NCBI RefSeq assembly: GCF_903819335.1
Contig: NZ_CAIJDE010000058.1
Location: 1 to 64,000 of the forward strand
Source: Flavobacterium panici
GTDB taxonomy: Bacteria; Bacteroidota; Bacteroidia; Flavobacteriales; Flavobacteriaceae
DNA length: 64,000 nt
Direction: 5' to 3'
Below are positions 41,276-51,497 of this stretch, in pieces. How positions within the stretch are numbered: the first letter of the stretch is position 1; every line of letters starts with the position of its first letter. The translations under genes were made by a program, and so were the position numbers. The notes beneath the pieces were generated by a model. That model did no database searches and was not told the DNA's origin. It worked only from the letters and a program-made list of their open reading frames with translations.

Positions 41276-42022
41276 TTAAGTAAGCATTCCTCCACAAACA
41301 TTAAGAACTTGTCCTGTAACGTATGCACTCATATCTGAAGCAAGGAAAAGACATGCATTTGCAACATCTTCAGTAGTTCCGCCACGTTTCAACGGAATTC
41401 CGTCTCTCCATCCTTTTACTACATCTTCCGGTAATTTTGCAGTCATTTCTGTTTCGATAAATCCTGGAGCGATTGCGTTGCAGCGAATATTACGAGAACC
41501 TAATTCTAAAGCTACTGATTTTGTAAAACCAATTGCTCCGGCTTTTGAAGCTGCGTAGTTTGTCTGCCCAGCGTTTCCAGAAACTCCAACTACAGAACTA
41601 ATATTGATAATAGAACCTGCACGTTGTTTTAAGAAAGTTTTTTGGATTGCTTTTGTCATATTGAAAACAGATTTCAAGTTAACATCAATAACCTGGTCAA
41701 AATCAGCTTCAGACATACGCATAAGTAAGTTATCTTTTGTGATTCCGGCGTTGTTAATTAAAATATCAACTGTTCCAAAATCTGCTAAAACAGCATCAAC
41801 AAAAGCTTGTGCCTCATTAAAATCGGCTGCGTTAGATTGGTAACCTTTTGCTTTAACTCCTAAACTATTTAACTCAGCTTCAAGAGCTTCTGCAGATGCA
41901 GCAGATGAACTGTATGTAAATGCTACGTTTGCTCCGTGTTTAGCAAAAACTTCTGCAATTCCTTTACCAATTCCGCGGCTTGCGCCAGTAATGATTGCTA
42001 CTTTTCCTTCTAGTAATTTCAT
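41276..42022 (-). CDS. fabG: 3-oxoacyl-[acyl-carrier-protein] reductase
   Basis: A 248-residue short-chain dehydrogenase that reduces 3-oxoacyl-ACP with NADPH in fatty-acid elongation. The marks are TGASRGIGKGIAE (cofactor loop), NNAGIT, the catalytic Ser in NISSVVGVSGN, and YAASKAG (Tyr/Lys). APGFIETEMT and the VLNVCGGM C-terminus complete a standard FabG. A promoter box lies 32 nt upstream, and it seems monocistronic. Confidence 0.95.
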   Translation of the reverse strand: MKLLEGKVAIITGASRGIGKGIAEVFAKHGANVAFTYSSSAASAEALEAELNSLGVKAKGYQSNAADFNEAQAFVDAVLADFGTVDILINNAGITKDNLLMRMSEADFDQVIDVNLKSVFNMTKAIQKTFLKQRAGSIINISSVVGVSGNAGQTNYAASKAGAIGFTKSVALELGSRNIRCNAIAPGFIETEMTAKLPEDVVKGWRDGIPLKRGGTTEDVANACLFLASDMSAYVTGQVLNVCGGMLT

Positions 42023-42053
42023 ATTAAGGTATTCGTTTTTATTTTTTGAATTA

Positions 42054-42061
42054 CAAATATA
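42054..42061 (-). promoter_or_regulatory. -7 box of fabG
   Basis: TATATTTG on the minus strand, 32 nt before the ATG, fits TAnnTTTG. Confidence 0.6.
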
Positions 42062-42129
42062 GAGTATTTGGGCGTTTAATAAAATTTGTGATACAAAATT
42101 TGATTCAGAATTTTCTTTTTATTGGAAAC

Positions 42130-42155
42130 AAAAAACAGCCCAATAAATTGAGCTG
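42130..42155 (-). terminator. terminator of the 76-aa membrane protein gene
   Basis: On the minus strand, CAGCTCAA and TTGGGCTG pair with one G-U and are followed by TTTTTTG. It resembles the terminator at 42479-42508. Confidence 0.75.
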
Positions 42156-42187
42156 CTTTCTTCAAAATAAAATCAAAACTAAATTTT

Positions 42188-42418
42188 TTATATGTGATTT
42201 TGGTATGTAACAAAATACATAACTCCAAGAACTACAGCCATAAACAACATTCTATAAATGGATGCCTGAAATTCTTTTGTTCCTTCTATTCTGTCTTTTT
42301 CCTTTTGCTTTATAAAAGTAACAATCGCAAAAGGTATAATTACTATTATCGAAATATATAGATAATATCTTGTATAATCTGGGTAGAACCATGATACTGC
42401 CTGAAGTATTACCCCCAT
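42188..42418 (-). CDS. small two-helix membrane protein, 76 aa
   Basis: No family was recognised. Two hydrophobic helices (about 18-36 and 53-70) are separated by the basic stretch KQKEKDRIEGTKEFQ. Together with its own terminator and the ATG start, this makes it a credible gene. It lies 125 bp after the DUF4302 gene, beyond a terminator, on the same strand, so it may be a separate unit. Confidence 0.6.
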   Translation of the reverse strand: MGVILQAVSWFYPDYTRYYLYISIIVIIPFAIVTFIKQKEKDRIEGTKEFQASIYRMLFMAVVLGVMYFVTYQNHI

Positions 42419-42478
42419 AAAACGAAAATAATATTTATTGGTGTAAGGTACTTTTTCATTGTTTTTTATAATTTAATT

Positions 42479-42508
42479 AGAAAAAAAACAGCTCAAATGA
42501 ATGAGCTG
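42479..42508 (-). terminator. terminator of the SusCD cluster
   Basis: CAGCTCA and TGAGCTG around six bases are followed on the minus strand by nine T, 35 bp beyond the DUF4302 stop. It is a strong candidate end for the susC-susD operon. Confidence 0.85.
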
Positions 42509-42542
42509 CTTTCTCCAAAATAAAAATTAAAACTAAAAATTA

Positions 42543-43889
42543 CTATAATTGATATGTTGTTGTTCTAAAGTTATTCGTAGAACTTGTGACTGTATAAATG
42601 TTGTTTGTAAACTGGATTTTAAATGCTTCTTTTTTCAAATATAGTCCTGCTGCGTTGAAGAATTCATCATCAAGATTTTTTAAGAAAGCCGGAGCCGGAA
42701 TATAAGCTGATCCGTTATCCCATGAATCGTGTGTTAGAATAATACGTTTGTTTGTATCATCTGCACTTGTTGTAAAGTTGTGATAAACGCTTGGTCTTCC
42801 GCCTGCGAAACGATATTCGATATAGTTACCAAAAGCTGAATTGAAATAAATTTGAATTCTGGTTATTTTTTGGTTTGCCGGTAATGTAGCATTTGCAGCG
42901 TCAAATAATGTTTTAAAGTATGTAGACGTTGTTGGCGCTGTATAAAGGTTTGCAGTAATAAAACTGATAACCATTTGCGGCTTACCATCCAGGAAGTTTT
43001 TATAATCATCTGTAATGATCAATGGCTTATTAGAATATTTAATTTCAGCTTTAACTCCTCCAGTTCCAGTTGCTGTAAAGCTTCCGTCAGCATCATTATA
43101 CACAAAATTTGATAATTTTTGTCCGCCTACTTCTACAGCCGGGCTTACTACAATTCCGGTTGGCGTGTATCCTACACCCATATTGTAGCTTATAGAATAA
43201 CCAGTTTCAATAGAATTTGACTCTGCAAAACGAGTTACTTCGCTAAAAGAAAAATCGAATTTGTGCGTTGTTGTACCGTCTGTAGTTTCTAATAATCTAA
43301 AAAGTGGTCTATCGTCACTTCCAATAACGTTTTGCTCCATTACCAAATTCTGAGGCAATTTTGCCCAGTCATCAGCAGTTGCTTTTACAAAACGAATTTC
43401 TGTACCGTTTCTGTTTGCTTTAAAAATAATTTCTCCGTTTTCTTGTCCGTAGTATAAAAACTGAAAATCTCCTAAATATCCTTTTGCTCTTAATGCCGGA
43501 ATTGGATAATTATCTGACTCAGATAAAAGGTGAATTCTGTTTTTTGTAGTAAATGTTAAACTTACTGTACTTCCAAGCTGAATAGCGTATTCACTTTTGT
43601 ATACATTAGTATCTGCATCAAAATCAGAAGCCATTTCTACAGTTCCATCTTGTGCAAACTTAAACAAGTGTGTATATCCGCCTAAAACTGTATTATCTGT
43701 AAAATAAACTGCTTTCCAACCAAACTGTGATGAAAGTAATGCAGTATTAAGTTCGGATTTTTGATTGTTGATACGCGTTGTAGGCGTTTCGTCAAATAAT
43801 TGATCGGCATCTGTATTGTTATTACAGCTGCTTAAATGCAGTATCAAAATAGCTGCAAATAAATACTTATATATGTTTTTTATTTTCAT
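42543..43889 (-). CDS. DUF4302-family lipoprotein
   Basis: A 448-residue lipoprotein. The signal ends HLSSCNNNTDAD, so Cys is acylated. The mature part resembles DUF4302 proteins of Bacteroidota: an early NQKSELNTALLSSQFGWKAVYF and beta-rich repeats. It is the last gene of a four-gene set (SusC, SusD, zinc metallohydrolase, DUF4302), starting 10 nt after the preceding stop. It is probably a surface-exposed accessory of the uptake system; its ligand is unknown. Confidence 0.82.
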   Translation of the reverse strand: MKIKNIYKYLFAAILILHLSSCNNNTDADQLFDETPTTRINNQKSELNTALLSSQFGWKAVYFTDNTVLGGYTHLFKFAQDGTVEMASDFDADTNVYKSEYAIQLGSTVSLTFTTKNRIHLLSESDNYPIPALRAKGYLGDFQFLYYGQENGEIIFKANRNGTEIRFVKATADDWAKLPQNLVMEQNVIGSDDRPLFRLLETTDGTTTHKFDFSFSEVTRFAESNSIETGYSISYNMGVGYTPTGIVVSPAVEVGGQKLSNFVYNDADGSFTATGTGGVKAEIKYSNKPLIITDDYKNFLDGKPQMVISFITANLYTAPTTSTYFKTLFDAANATLPANQKITRIQIYFNSAFGNYIEYRFAGGRPSVYHNFTTSADDTNKRIILTHDSWDNGSAYIPAPAFLKNLDDEFFNAAGLYLKKEAFKIQFTNNIYTVTSSTNNFRTTTYQL

Positions 43890-43899
43890 GATACTTGTG

Positions 43900-44760
43900 T
43901 TAGTTGTTTATTACAGCAGTTGTGTTTTTCTCAGCTTCGTCTCTTAAAGCATAAAAATCCATGTTGAATGCTTCTTTGAAATATTTTACTACCAAGGCTT
44001 CTTTTGTTTTTAATGCCTGATATGCAAAAGGACTTTCGATACCATCTAAAAATGCTTCGTATTCTGCTTTTGTAAAAATTAAAATCATTGAAGCTGTTTC
44101 TGCAAAGTCTTCATTAATGTTTGATCTTGCATAAGATGTTATAAATCCGATTTCGTTTGATTCCGGAATATCATAATTATACCAGTCTGCAGTATATCCT
44201 ACAGGCGTTACTGCAGCCCACGCTTTTTCGTCAAAAGGTTTGTTTTGATTCAAAATGTGGATGTATTCGTGCTGAATTGTATGTATAAATTCTGAAACGT
44301 TTGCACGATCTGACTGATCGATATAATCTGTTTCAAACAATGTAACACGTTGTCCTCCTTCGGCTAAACCTAAAGTTCTGGTTCCTACACTGTTTAAGTT
44401 TACTCCTCCAACTAAAACAATTTCTCTTGGCGCGATTTTTTTAACGAAATCTGCGCCTCCAATTGTTGAGTAACTTTTTAACCAAATTTCTTCAACAATT
44501 ACAAGTGCCGGCTGTACTTTTTCGACTAATGGCGGAAATAAATAACGGCTGTTATCTACTGTATTTTGGTTCCATTTGTATTGTACATTAATATTAAATG
44601 GGTTTAAATATGTAGTGGTAATCCAATTATCTAAAGCTGTTTTTGTTGGCTGTGTAAAGTCTAACTGGCTTTCTCCCGGCTGATCATCGCTTCCGCATGA
44701 AATTAAAGCTGCCGAAACCAAGGCCATAACGATAATTTTATTGTATTTGAATAGTTTCAT
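43900..44760 (-). CDS. substrate import-associated zinc metallohydrolase lipoprotein
   Basis: A 286-residue lipoprotein with signal ending ALISCGSDD. The catalytic zinc motif is QHEYIHILNQ (HExxH). A downstream acidic region in NEDFAETASMILIF supplies the likely third ligand. This matches the SusCD-linked metallohydrolase lipoprotein family, typically encoded with DUF4302. It is probably displayed on the outer membrane, where it would cut a peptide-containing substrate before import by SusC/SusD. It sits between the SusD and DUF4302 genes. Confidence 0.88.
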   Translation of the reverse strand: MKLFKYNKIIVMALVSAALISCGSDDQPGESQLDFTQPTKTALDNWITTTYLNPFNINVQYKWNQNTVDNSRYLFPPLVEKVQPALVIVEEIWLKSYSTIGGADFVKKIAPREIVLVGGVNLNSVGTRTLGLAEGGQRVTLFETDYIDQSDRANVSEFIHTIQHEYIHILNQNKPFDEKAWAAVTPVGYTADWYNYDIPESNEIGFITSYARSNINEDFAETASMILIFTKAEYEAFLDGIESPFAYQALKTKEALVVKYFKEAFNMDFYALRDEAEKNTTAVINN

Positions 44761-44779
44761 AAGTTTTTAATTTTAAAGA

Positions 44780-46255
44780 TTATCTAGGATTTAATTCGAC
44801 ACCTGTATTTGATGCGTGCAAAGGAATTTGTATTGCTCTGCGGTTGTCATCTTTTACTAATGTGTTTACCGGTTTGTTTGTTGTTTCGTGATTTACTACG
44901 ATGTTAAAACGTTTTACATCAAACCATCTCATTCCTTCGTGTATAAAATCTCTACGTCTTGTTTCTGCAATTGCTTTTACATAAGATGTTTGTACTGGCG
45001 TCATTGTGTAAAATGGCGTGTACTCATCTGCAATTACCGGATATTTAGCTACCACTTTTGCTTCTGTAAGTTTGTCTGTTGGCACATATCCTACAGTTCT
45101 TGTTGATAGAAAATATTCTAACTCGTCGTTTGCTGTTGCAATATTTCCTTTCATTACGTGAGCTTCGATTCTGTTTAAGAAAAACTCATCATTGCTTAAT
45201 AAAACTTCTGCAACATATGGATCTCCAATTCCTGCTGTTACATTTGAATATTTAAAATACTCATAAAATTTAGGAAGGAATACTGTAATACTGCTGTTTG
45301 ATGAGTAAAAATTGTATAACCAAGGTTTATTAAACAAACTTGTTGCTGTACCAAAAATATCTGGATATCTTGCTCCCGAAAGGTAAAAACGGTTTGAATA
45401 GTAAGATCTGCTTACAATTGAATTTGCTGAAACGATTAATAAATTTGTTTCGGCATCACTGCTTGCGTAAGCTAATCTTTGATCAACGGCGCTCAATAAA
45501 TCATAAGATGCAAAATCTCTTAATTTTCCAACTGGTTTTGAACCTAAATCGCTTGTTAATTCAAGTACTCTGTCCCAGTCACCTTTTATTAAATAAAATC
45601 TGCTGGCAAAAGCTTTTGAAGCGCTTACATTGAAGTGGAATTTTGGTTGTTTGTAATCGTTTGTTACGATTTTTAAACCATCTTCGATATCTTTTTCAAT
45701 AAAGTCAAAAACTTCTTTTACTGTATTACGTTTGTATTTTGTAACTAATTCAGTTTCTGGTTTTGTAACGTAAGGAATTCCTAAATCTGATGCAGCAGTT
45801 GCAGGATTATAACGTTTTGACCAAAGTGAAACTAACATAAAATGAGAATATGCTCTTGCAATTAATGCTTCTCCTTTTTGCGGGTTTAAACTTGCCGGGC
45901 TTCCTAAATCTTCAATTGCTTCTAATGCTTTATTAGCGTGTGCAATTGCAGTGTAGCAGGCATCCCAATAGTAAGCCTGAGTGTCTATATCTGTTGTTTC
46001 TGTTTGAATATCCCAGTTATAACTTTGCTCATTTTTTCTTAATGTTTCTGGCATTCCGCTGTCAAAAACATTATCTGACATTGTTTCTGCAATATCAAAA
46101 TAACTCATTTGCGGATAGGCTTGGACTAGTAATTCTGAGATTTTTGCAGGTGTGTCAATTTCTGTTCTGTTATCTGGTTTTTCCGAAAGGAAATCATCGC
46201 AGCTAGTAACACTTATTAGTATTAATAGGGATAATGCTATTTTTAAGTTTTTCAT
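44780..46255 (-). CDS. SusD/RagB-family substrate-binding lipoprotein
   Basis: A 491-residue lipoprotein with signal ending ISVTSCDDFLSEKPDN. SusD features are the TPR-like helices in YYWDACYTAIAHANKALEAI and KGEALIARAYSHFMLVSLWS, and the C-terminal ETRRRDFIHEGMRWFDVKRF. It should cap the SusC barrel and bind substrate at the cell surface. It starts 11 nt after susC stops. Confidence 0.95.
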   Translation of the reverse strand: MKNLKIALSLLILISVTSCDDFLSEKPDNRTEIDTPAKISELLVQAYPQMSYFDIAETMSDNVFDSGMPETLRKNEQSYNWDIQTETTDIDTQAYYWDACYTAIAHANKALEAIEDLGSPASLNPQKGEALIARAYSHFMLVSLWSKRYNPATAASDLGIPYVTKPETELVTKYKRNTVKEVFDFIEKDIEDGLKIVTNDYKQPKFHFNVSASKAFASRFYLIKGDWDRVLELTSDLGSKPVGKLRDFASYDLLSAVDQRLAYASSDAETNLLIVSANSIVSRSYYSNRFYLSGARYPDIFGTATSLFNKPWLYNFYSSNSSITVFLPKFYEYFKYSNVTAGIGDPYVAEVLLSNDEFFLNRIEAHVMKGNIATANDELEYFLSTRTVGYVPTDKLTEAKVVAKYPVIADEYTPFYTMTPVQTSYVKAIAETRRRDFIHEGMRWFDVKRFNIVVNHETTNKPVNTLVKDDNRRAIQIPLHASNTGVELNPR

Positions 46256-46266
46256 GTTTCTGACTA

Positions 46267-49200
46267 TTATAATGAAAGGTTTAAAGTAAAGGTGTATTGA
46301 GATGTTACTGGTAAAGCAACTCCTCCAGAATTACGAAACTCAGGATCCTGTCCGTTTAATCTTTTATCAGAGTAAAGTAACCAAGGATTAACTGCAGAAC
46401 CTTTTAATGTAAAAGTGCTTAGTCCCAATTTTTTCTTGAAATCTTTAGGGAATTCCCAGCTTAATGAAATGTTTTTCAAACGAATGAAATCACCATCTGC
46501 AATACGAGCATCTGAATAGTTATATGTATTGTAAGCTCTTGCAAGTGTACGTTCTCCACCGTAATTAGCATTTAAACGTCTGTCTGCAATAACCGGAATA
46601 TTTGTAAAATTCTCATCTCCAGGATTGATCCAACGGTTTGTAAAATCTTTTGTAAATACTGTTAAATCATCATAAGTACTATCATACACAGGGTTTAAAC
46701 GAACTTTGTTTCCTCCTGATCCAACAAAAAACACATACAATGACCAGTTTTTATACGTAAAAGTATTTGCTAAACCTATAGATTTGTTTGGTTCGATTGA
46801 TCCTTCATATTTAAGATATTTTGTAACATTTAAATTATCCTGAAAGTTAGCATCTGTAATATTATTTTCTGCTCCGTCTTGTAAAATAAAAGTTGGAAGA
46901 CCTTGATTATTTAAACCTGTAAATTGGTAAGAATACAATGAGTTTCTTGGGTGTCCAACTGTGTTTCCTCCGTTTGCATCAATTAAATCGAATGCAGTTG
47001 GCGTGTTTTCTAACTTTGTAATTTCCTGGTGGTAAACAGAAAAGTTAAGTGTTGTAGACCATTTAAAATCTTTGTTGTCAAAGTTTTTAGTTGTAATACC
47101 AACCTCTAAACCTTTAGTTTCCATATCGGCATTGTTTCCTTGTCTGATTCTTTGTCCTCCAATTCCTGAAGTAATTACATAATCAACTAAGTCAAATGCT
47201 TTACGACGATAAACATCTGTTGTTAACTGTACTCTGTTATTGAACATTCCAAGGTCAAGACCAATGTTTGTTTCAAATTGTTTTTCCCAAGTTAAATCAC
47301 TGTTTTGTAATTCGTCAATTCTAATTCCAGTTTCTCTGTCATCAAGATTGAAACGATCTGTAACATAACTTTTGTAGATTGCCAATGAGTTTGTTGCTGG
47401 TCCTGCAGTAGCTGTTAAACCGTAAGAAGCTCTAACTGCTAAAGTATTTACTGATTCTACATTTTTCATGAAGCTTTCTTCGGCAACGTTCCATTTTCCA
47501 CTAAAAGTATATGTTGGCAACCATCTTGAAGAATCGCTGTTTCCTTGTCTGTTAGATCCGTCATAACGTCCTGTTACAGAAGCTGTATAACGACGATCGT
47601 ATGTGTATCCAATTTTTCCGAAGAAACCTACTGTTCTTTCTTTTTCTTCATTAAATCCGTAGTAAGAATCTCCTCCGTTAATGATTTTCTCAATGATTCT
47701 TGGATCTGTAAAAGCTGTTAAACCTCTGTCATATTGTAAACCTGCAGCTGTAAATTGATCGCTTGTTCTGTCTACAACTCTCATCTCTGTTCCAAATAAA
47801 CCTTCTACTTCGTGCTTGTCTGCAAAAACATTTCTATAGTTAACACTATTTCTTAAGTTATAAGATGTCATGTCGTTTGTAAATTTCCTTAAGAAACCTC
47901 CGTTTGGTAAAACAGAAACTTTTGGCGCTGTTAAATCATTTGGATCCTGGTATAAGAAAATATTCTGATCTCTTACTAGTGTGTTTACACCGTCTTCTCC
48001 ATCTGGAGTTCCAGCTTTGTAAGCACCCACTACGTTTGAGTTTTCTAAAATTTTATGTTCGCGGCTTGTGTTTGCGTAACGTGCTGAACCTGTTAAGTTA
48101 TAGGTTAAATGCGGCGTAATTTTATAATCAAGATCTAACTGGAAACGGATATCTTTTACTTCGATTTCCATGTAGTTGTTTTTCAACTCATTGATGATAT
48201 TCATTTTAGCCCAGTTGTTTCTGTAGTATTCTAAGTTTCCATTTTCGTCATAAGGACGTAATGTTCTGCTTGTATTTAATACATAGTTAAATGGGTTGAT
48301 ATCGAAATCACGAGTTACTTTTCCAAAAACTACATCTTTCTCACTTTCGTAACTTCCAGGAGCTCCCTGATCACGAATAGATGCTAATGTAGATAATGTA
48401 ATATTCAATTTATCGTTTACATAAAATGTTCCTTTAATGTTACTTGAAATTTGTTTTACATCATCAGCAATTGTCCATCCCGGATCTGTGTAATATCCTA
48501 AAGACGCATAGAATGTGTTGTTTTTTCCACCACCAGAAAAACTTAAAGAGTGGTTTTGTGTAATAGATGGTCTAAACAAAACGTTGAACCAGTCTGTATT
48601 TGCTAATTCGTATTTTTTTAAGAAATTGTTACGGCTTACAGGATCATTGTTTACTAAATATCCTCCAGTTTCTGGCACGTAAGTGTTGATTGCTCTTCCT
48701 AAAATGTTGTAAGCTCCACCGTATCTTCCGTTTACTGTTGAAGGTAAATCTAAATATCCTTTTTGTTCCATTTCTTTTAAAATACTCATAGATTCCTGAG
48801 AATTTAAAATATCATATTGGCTGTAGTTTGGCACCGCTCTAACAGTTTGCTCTAAACCGTAAGTAATTTTTAACGGAGCATCTCTGCGACCTTGTTTTGT
48901 TGTTACAACTACAACTCCGTTTAATGATCTTGAACCATAGATAGAAGTTGCCGATGCATCTTTAAGAATCTCAATACTTTGAATATCATTTGCATTTAAT
49001 CCTGCAACTGATGAACTTAATAATGTTTCTGAGTTACCAGATGCTAAATCTGCAAATGACATATTGATGATATCTTCCTGAACCACACCATCAATAACCC
49101 ATAATGGTTTTGTGTCTCCAAAGATTGAAGATGATCCACGAACTGTAATTTTTGGAGCTGTACCAAATGTTCCTGTAACGTTTTGTACTGTAACCCCTGC

Positions 49201-49995
49201 CGCTTTACCTTCAATCATTCTGCTTACGTCAACAACACCATCAACTTTTAATTCGGCACCAGAAATTTTACTGATTGCTCCTGTAAAGGTTCTTTTTGAT
49301 GTTTTTTCGTAACCTGTTGTTACTACAACTTCTTTTAAGTTTTGTCCTACTTCACTAAGTACTACGGTTGGAGTAGTATTTTCTATACCAATTTCTTTCG
49401 TGTCCATACCTACGTAAGAAATGATAAGTCCTGTTGAATTTGCAGGCATTTCGATAACGAAATTACCATCAAAATCTGTTAATACTGCTATTTTAGTACC
49501 TTTTGCCATAACTGTAGCTCCCGGAAGCGGGCTTCCTGACTGGTCTGTAACTTTACCTTTGATAATTGGACCTGCAGTTAATACTTCAAAAAGTGTATCA
49601 TGGTTATCAGCACTTGCAAATGGATCTGCACTGGCAGTTTTTTGCAAAATAATCTGATTGCTTACTTCTGAAAATGTAATATTAAATGGAACCAGAACTC
49701 TGCTCAATATACTTGAAAGCGTTTCCTGATTGGCCTCTATACTTACTTTATTGCTTAACTGAGGAAGTCTTGAGTTATACGAAAACTTTACATGTGCAGA
49801 CTTTTCAATTTTAGACAAAGCATTATCAAGAGTCAAATTTTCAACTGTAATTGTAACTTTGGTATCTAATTTCTTTTGCCCATTTACATTATTTGCCACT
49901 GCAAAGCTTGAAAACACAAGTGCTAAGACAAACTGAAATAGTGTTATTTTCATGATTCTATGGAGTAATCGTTGTTTAACAACTGGTTTTTTCAT
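46267..49995 (-). CDS. SusC/RagA TonB-dependent transporter with STN signalling domain
   Basis: A 1242-residue outer-membrane transporter. After the signal region (about 1-40) comes an STN domain (about 45-120: DNALSKIEKSAHVKFSYNSR), which contacts FecR. A carboxypeptidase-regulatory-like domain follows (about 145-220: GKVTDQSGSPLPGATVMAKG), then a plug domain (about 222-370) and a 22-strand barrel. The N-terminal STN and the FecI/FecR genes upstream indicate that substrate binding switches on transcription of the cluster. It is the first gene of the uptake operon. Confidence 0.96.
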   Translation of the reverse strand: MKKPVVKQRLLHRIMKITLFQFVLALVFSSFAVANNVNGQKKLDTKVTITVENLTLDNALSKIEKSAHVKFSYNSRLPQLSNKVSIEANQETLSSILSRVLVPFNITFSEVSNQIILQKTASADPFASADNHDTLFEVLTAGPIIKGKVTDQSGSPLPGATVMAKGTKIAVLTDFDGNFVIEMPANSTGLIISYVGMDTKEIGIENTTPTVVLSEVGQNLKEVVVTTGYEKTSKRTFTGAISKISGAELKVDGVVDVSRMIEGKAAGVTVQNVTGTFGTAPKITVRGSSSIFGDTKPLWVIDGVVQEDIINMSFADLASGNSETLLSSSVAGLNANDIQSIEILKDASATSIYGSRSLNGVVVVTTKQGRRDAPLKITYGLEQTVRAVPNYSQYDILNSQESMSILKEMEQKGYLDLPSTVNGRYGGAYNILGRAINTYVPETGGYLVNNDPVSRNNFLKKYELANTDWFNVLFRPSITQNHSLSFSGGGKNNTFYASLGYYTDPGWTIADDVKQISSNIKGTFYVNDKLNITLSTLASIRDQGAPGSYESEKDVVFGKVTRDFDINPFNYVLNTSRTLRPYDENGNLEYYRNNWAKMNIINELKNNYMEIEVKDIRFQLDLDYKITPHLTYNLTGSARYANTSREHKILENSNVVGAYKAGTPDGEDGVNTLVRDQNIFLYQDPNDLTAPKVSVLPNGGFLRKFTNDMTSYNLRNSVNYRNVFADKHEVEGLFGTEMRVVDRTSDQFTAAGLQYDRGLTAFTDPRIIEKIINGGDSYYGFNEEKERTVGFFGKIGYTYDRRYTASVTGRYDGSNRQGNSDSSRWLPTYTFSGKWNVAEESFMKNVESVNTLAVRASYGLTATAGPATNSLAIYKSYVTDRFNLDDRETGIRIDELQNSDLTWEKQFETNIGLDLGMFNNRVQLTTDVYRRKAFDLVDYVITSGIGGQRIRQGNNADMETKGLEVGITTKNFDNKDFKWSTTLNFSVYHQEITKLENTPTAFDLIDANGGNTVGHPRNSLYSYQFTGLNNQGLPTFILQDGAENNITDANFQDNLNVTKYLKYEGSIEPNKSIGLANTFTYKNWSLYVFFVGSGGNKVRLNPVYDSTYDDLTVFTKDFTNRWINPGDENFTNIPVIADRRLNANYGGERTLARAYNTYNYSDARIADGDFIRLKNISLSWEFPKDFKKKLGLSTFTLKGSAVNPWLLYSDKRLNGQDPEFRNSGGVALPVTSQYTFTLNLSL

Positions 49996-50294
49996 AATTT
50001 TGATTTGTTTTGATTAATACTGATTCGAGTGTATTTTAAGAAACGTATGAATAACTCTTTACAGAGAGAAATTCGATTTAATGAAGTGTCGATAATGTTA
50101 CAGCATTTCGGCACTTTTTTTATGGTATTCATTTTTACATAGGCATTTAGTTATTTCTGGTTGAGTTTAGTTTTTGGTTATTATTTTGGTGAAATAAATT
50201 ACATTTCTACTAAGAAATGAAAGGCTTTACTTCGAAAAATTTATTATTAGAAACAAGGGTATTTTTGGTGCAATTACAGTTACACTAAAAAATA
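49996..50294. other. FecR-susC intergenic region (ECF promoter expected)
   Basis: No gene is visible. The 299 bp between the fecR stop and the susC start should hold the promoter recognised by the neighbouring ECF sigma. The minus strand carries a GTAACATTAT motif near 50085-50095, but I cannot assign -35/-10 boxes with confidence. Confidence 0.4.
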
Positions 50295-51407
50295 TTAATT
50301 ACAACCGTCTGAGGTAATAATTATTTGGTTCCCATTCATTTCAAAACTGGTATTATTGCCTATGCTTTTACAGACAATCTTTAGTTTTTCTGTTAAAGGC
50401 TGATCACTTAATGATGTTGTTAAGTGGCAGTCAGTTAATTTATTTTTTGGATAATCGATATTTACTAAGTAAGCTTGCTCTATTGTTTCAAAAATCTGCG
50501 AAACCGGAATATCATTAAATTCAAAACTCAACTGTTCTATATTTCCAACACTTTGGGTTAAAGCTGCATCTTGTGTAATATTGGTGATTTTATTAAACTT
50601 TAAGTCGCTTCGCAAAAATCGTAACGCCTGATTAGGCAATAATATAATTTCTTCTTCATCAGATTTAGCAACCAGTTCATTTGACTTTACCTTAACTTTA
50701 CCGGTGCGAACAAGAATTTCTACATCAGGCTGGTCAGAATAAGCTTTAACTCTAAAACTAGTTCCAACAACCTTGGTAACAATTTCGTTTGCATAAACGA
50801 AGAATGGTTTGTGGGGATTTTTACTAATTTCAAAGAAACCTTCGCCGGATAAATACACCTTTCTTTCGTTTCCGGTAAAGATTTTAGGATAACTTAATTT
50901 ACTGTTAGGCTGCAGTAATACAGAACTGCCGTCTGATAAGGTAATAATTTGAGGTTTGTCAGAATTATTAGTTTGCTCAACTAATCCTTCGCTGTTTTCG
51001 TCAATAAGTTCTTTGTAAGTTACAACTGTGCTTTCGGTTTTAAAATAGCTGTTATAAAACCACACAGCCATAAAACCAAAAAATAATGTTGCTGCTACGC
51101 CAGACAGAAATCGTCTGCGGAAAAACTTAACTTTTAAATTCTCTAAAGTTTTTTGATTTTCTTTATCTCTAACTTTAATCCAGGTACTGTGCAGCGCTCT
51201 GTGAATATCAGAGCTTGAAAGATTATTTTCAGGAACTTTCATTGCCAAAAGCAGTAATCGTGCATCTTCAACTAATTTAGCGCGCTGGCGGCTTTCTAAA
51301 GTCCACTCTTCCCAGCCATCTTCATCAATTTTGGATAAAACCCACGATTGGAATGATTCGTCAGATAAAAAATCTTCTATTTCGGTATATTTATTACGTT
51401 TTTGCAT
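50295..51407 (-). CDS. FecR-family anti-sigma factor
   Basis: A 370-residue single-pass membrane protein. The cytoplasmic N-terminus (about 1-90) binds the sigma factor. One transmembrane helix lies at about 97-114 (FLSGVAATLFFGFMAVWFY). The periplasmic FecR domain contains ITLSDGSSVLLQPNSKLSYP and GEGFFEISKNPHKPFFVYA. A C-terminal STN-like region (FEFNDIPVSQIFETIEQAYLVNIDYPKN) follows. It relays binding by the STN-bearing SusC to the ECF sigma. It is encoded 90 bp after the sigma gene. Confidence 0.95.
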   Translation of the reverse strand: MQKRNKYTEIEDFLSDESFQSWVLSKIDEDGWEEWTLESRQRAKLVEDARLLLLAMKVPENNLSSSDIHRALHSTWIKVRDKENQKTLENLKVKFFRRRFLSGVAATLFFGFMAVWFYNSYFKTESTVVTYKELIDENSEGLVEQTNNSDKPQIITLSDGSSVLLQPNSKLSYPKIFTGNERKVYLSGEGFFEISKNPHKPFFVYANEIVTKVVGTSFRVKAYSDQPDVEILVRTGKVKVKSNELVAKSDEEEIILLPNQALRFLRSDLKFNKITNITQDAALTQSVGNIEQLSFEFNDIPVSQIFETIEQAYLVNIDYPKNKLTDCHLTTSLSDQPLTEKLKIVCKSIGNNTSFEMNGNQIIITSDGCN

Positions 51408-51497
51408 CTAAAAAATAAGGTTACAAAAACATAGAGGACAGTTATCTTATTATATACTCACCAAATTATGATTTTTTTTAAGTTTTTTTAACTTTTT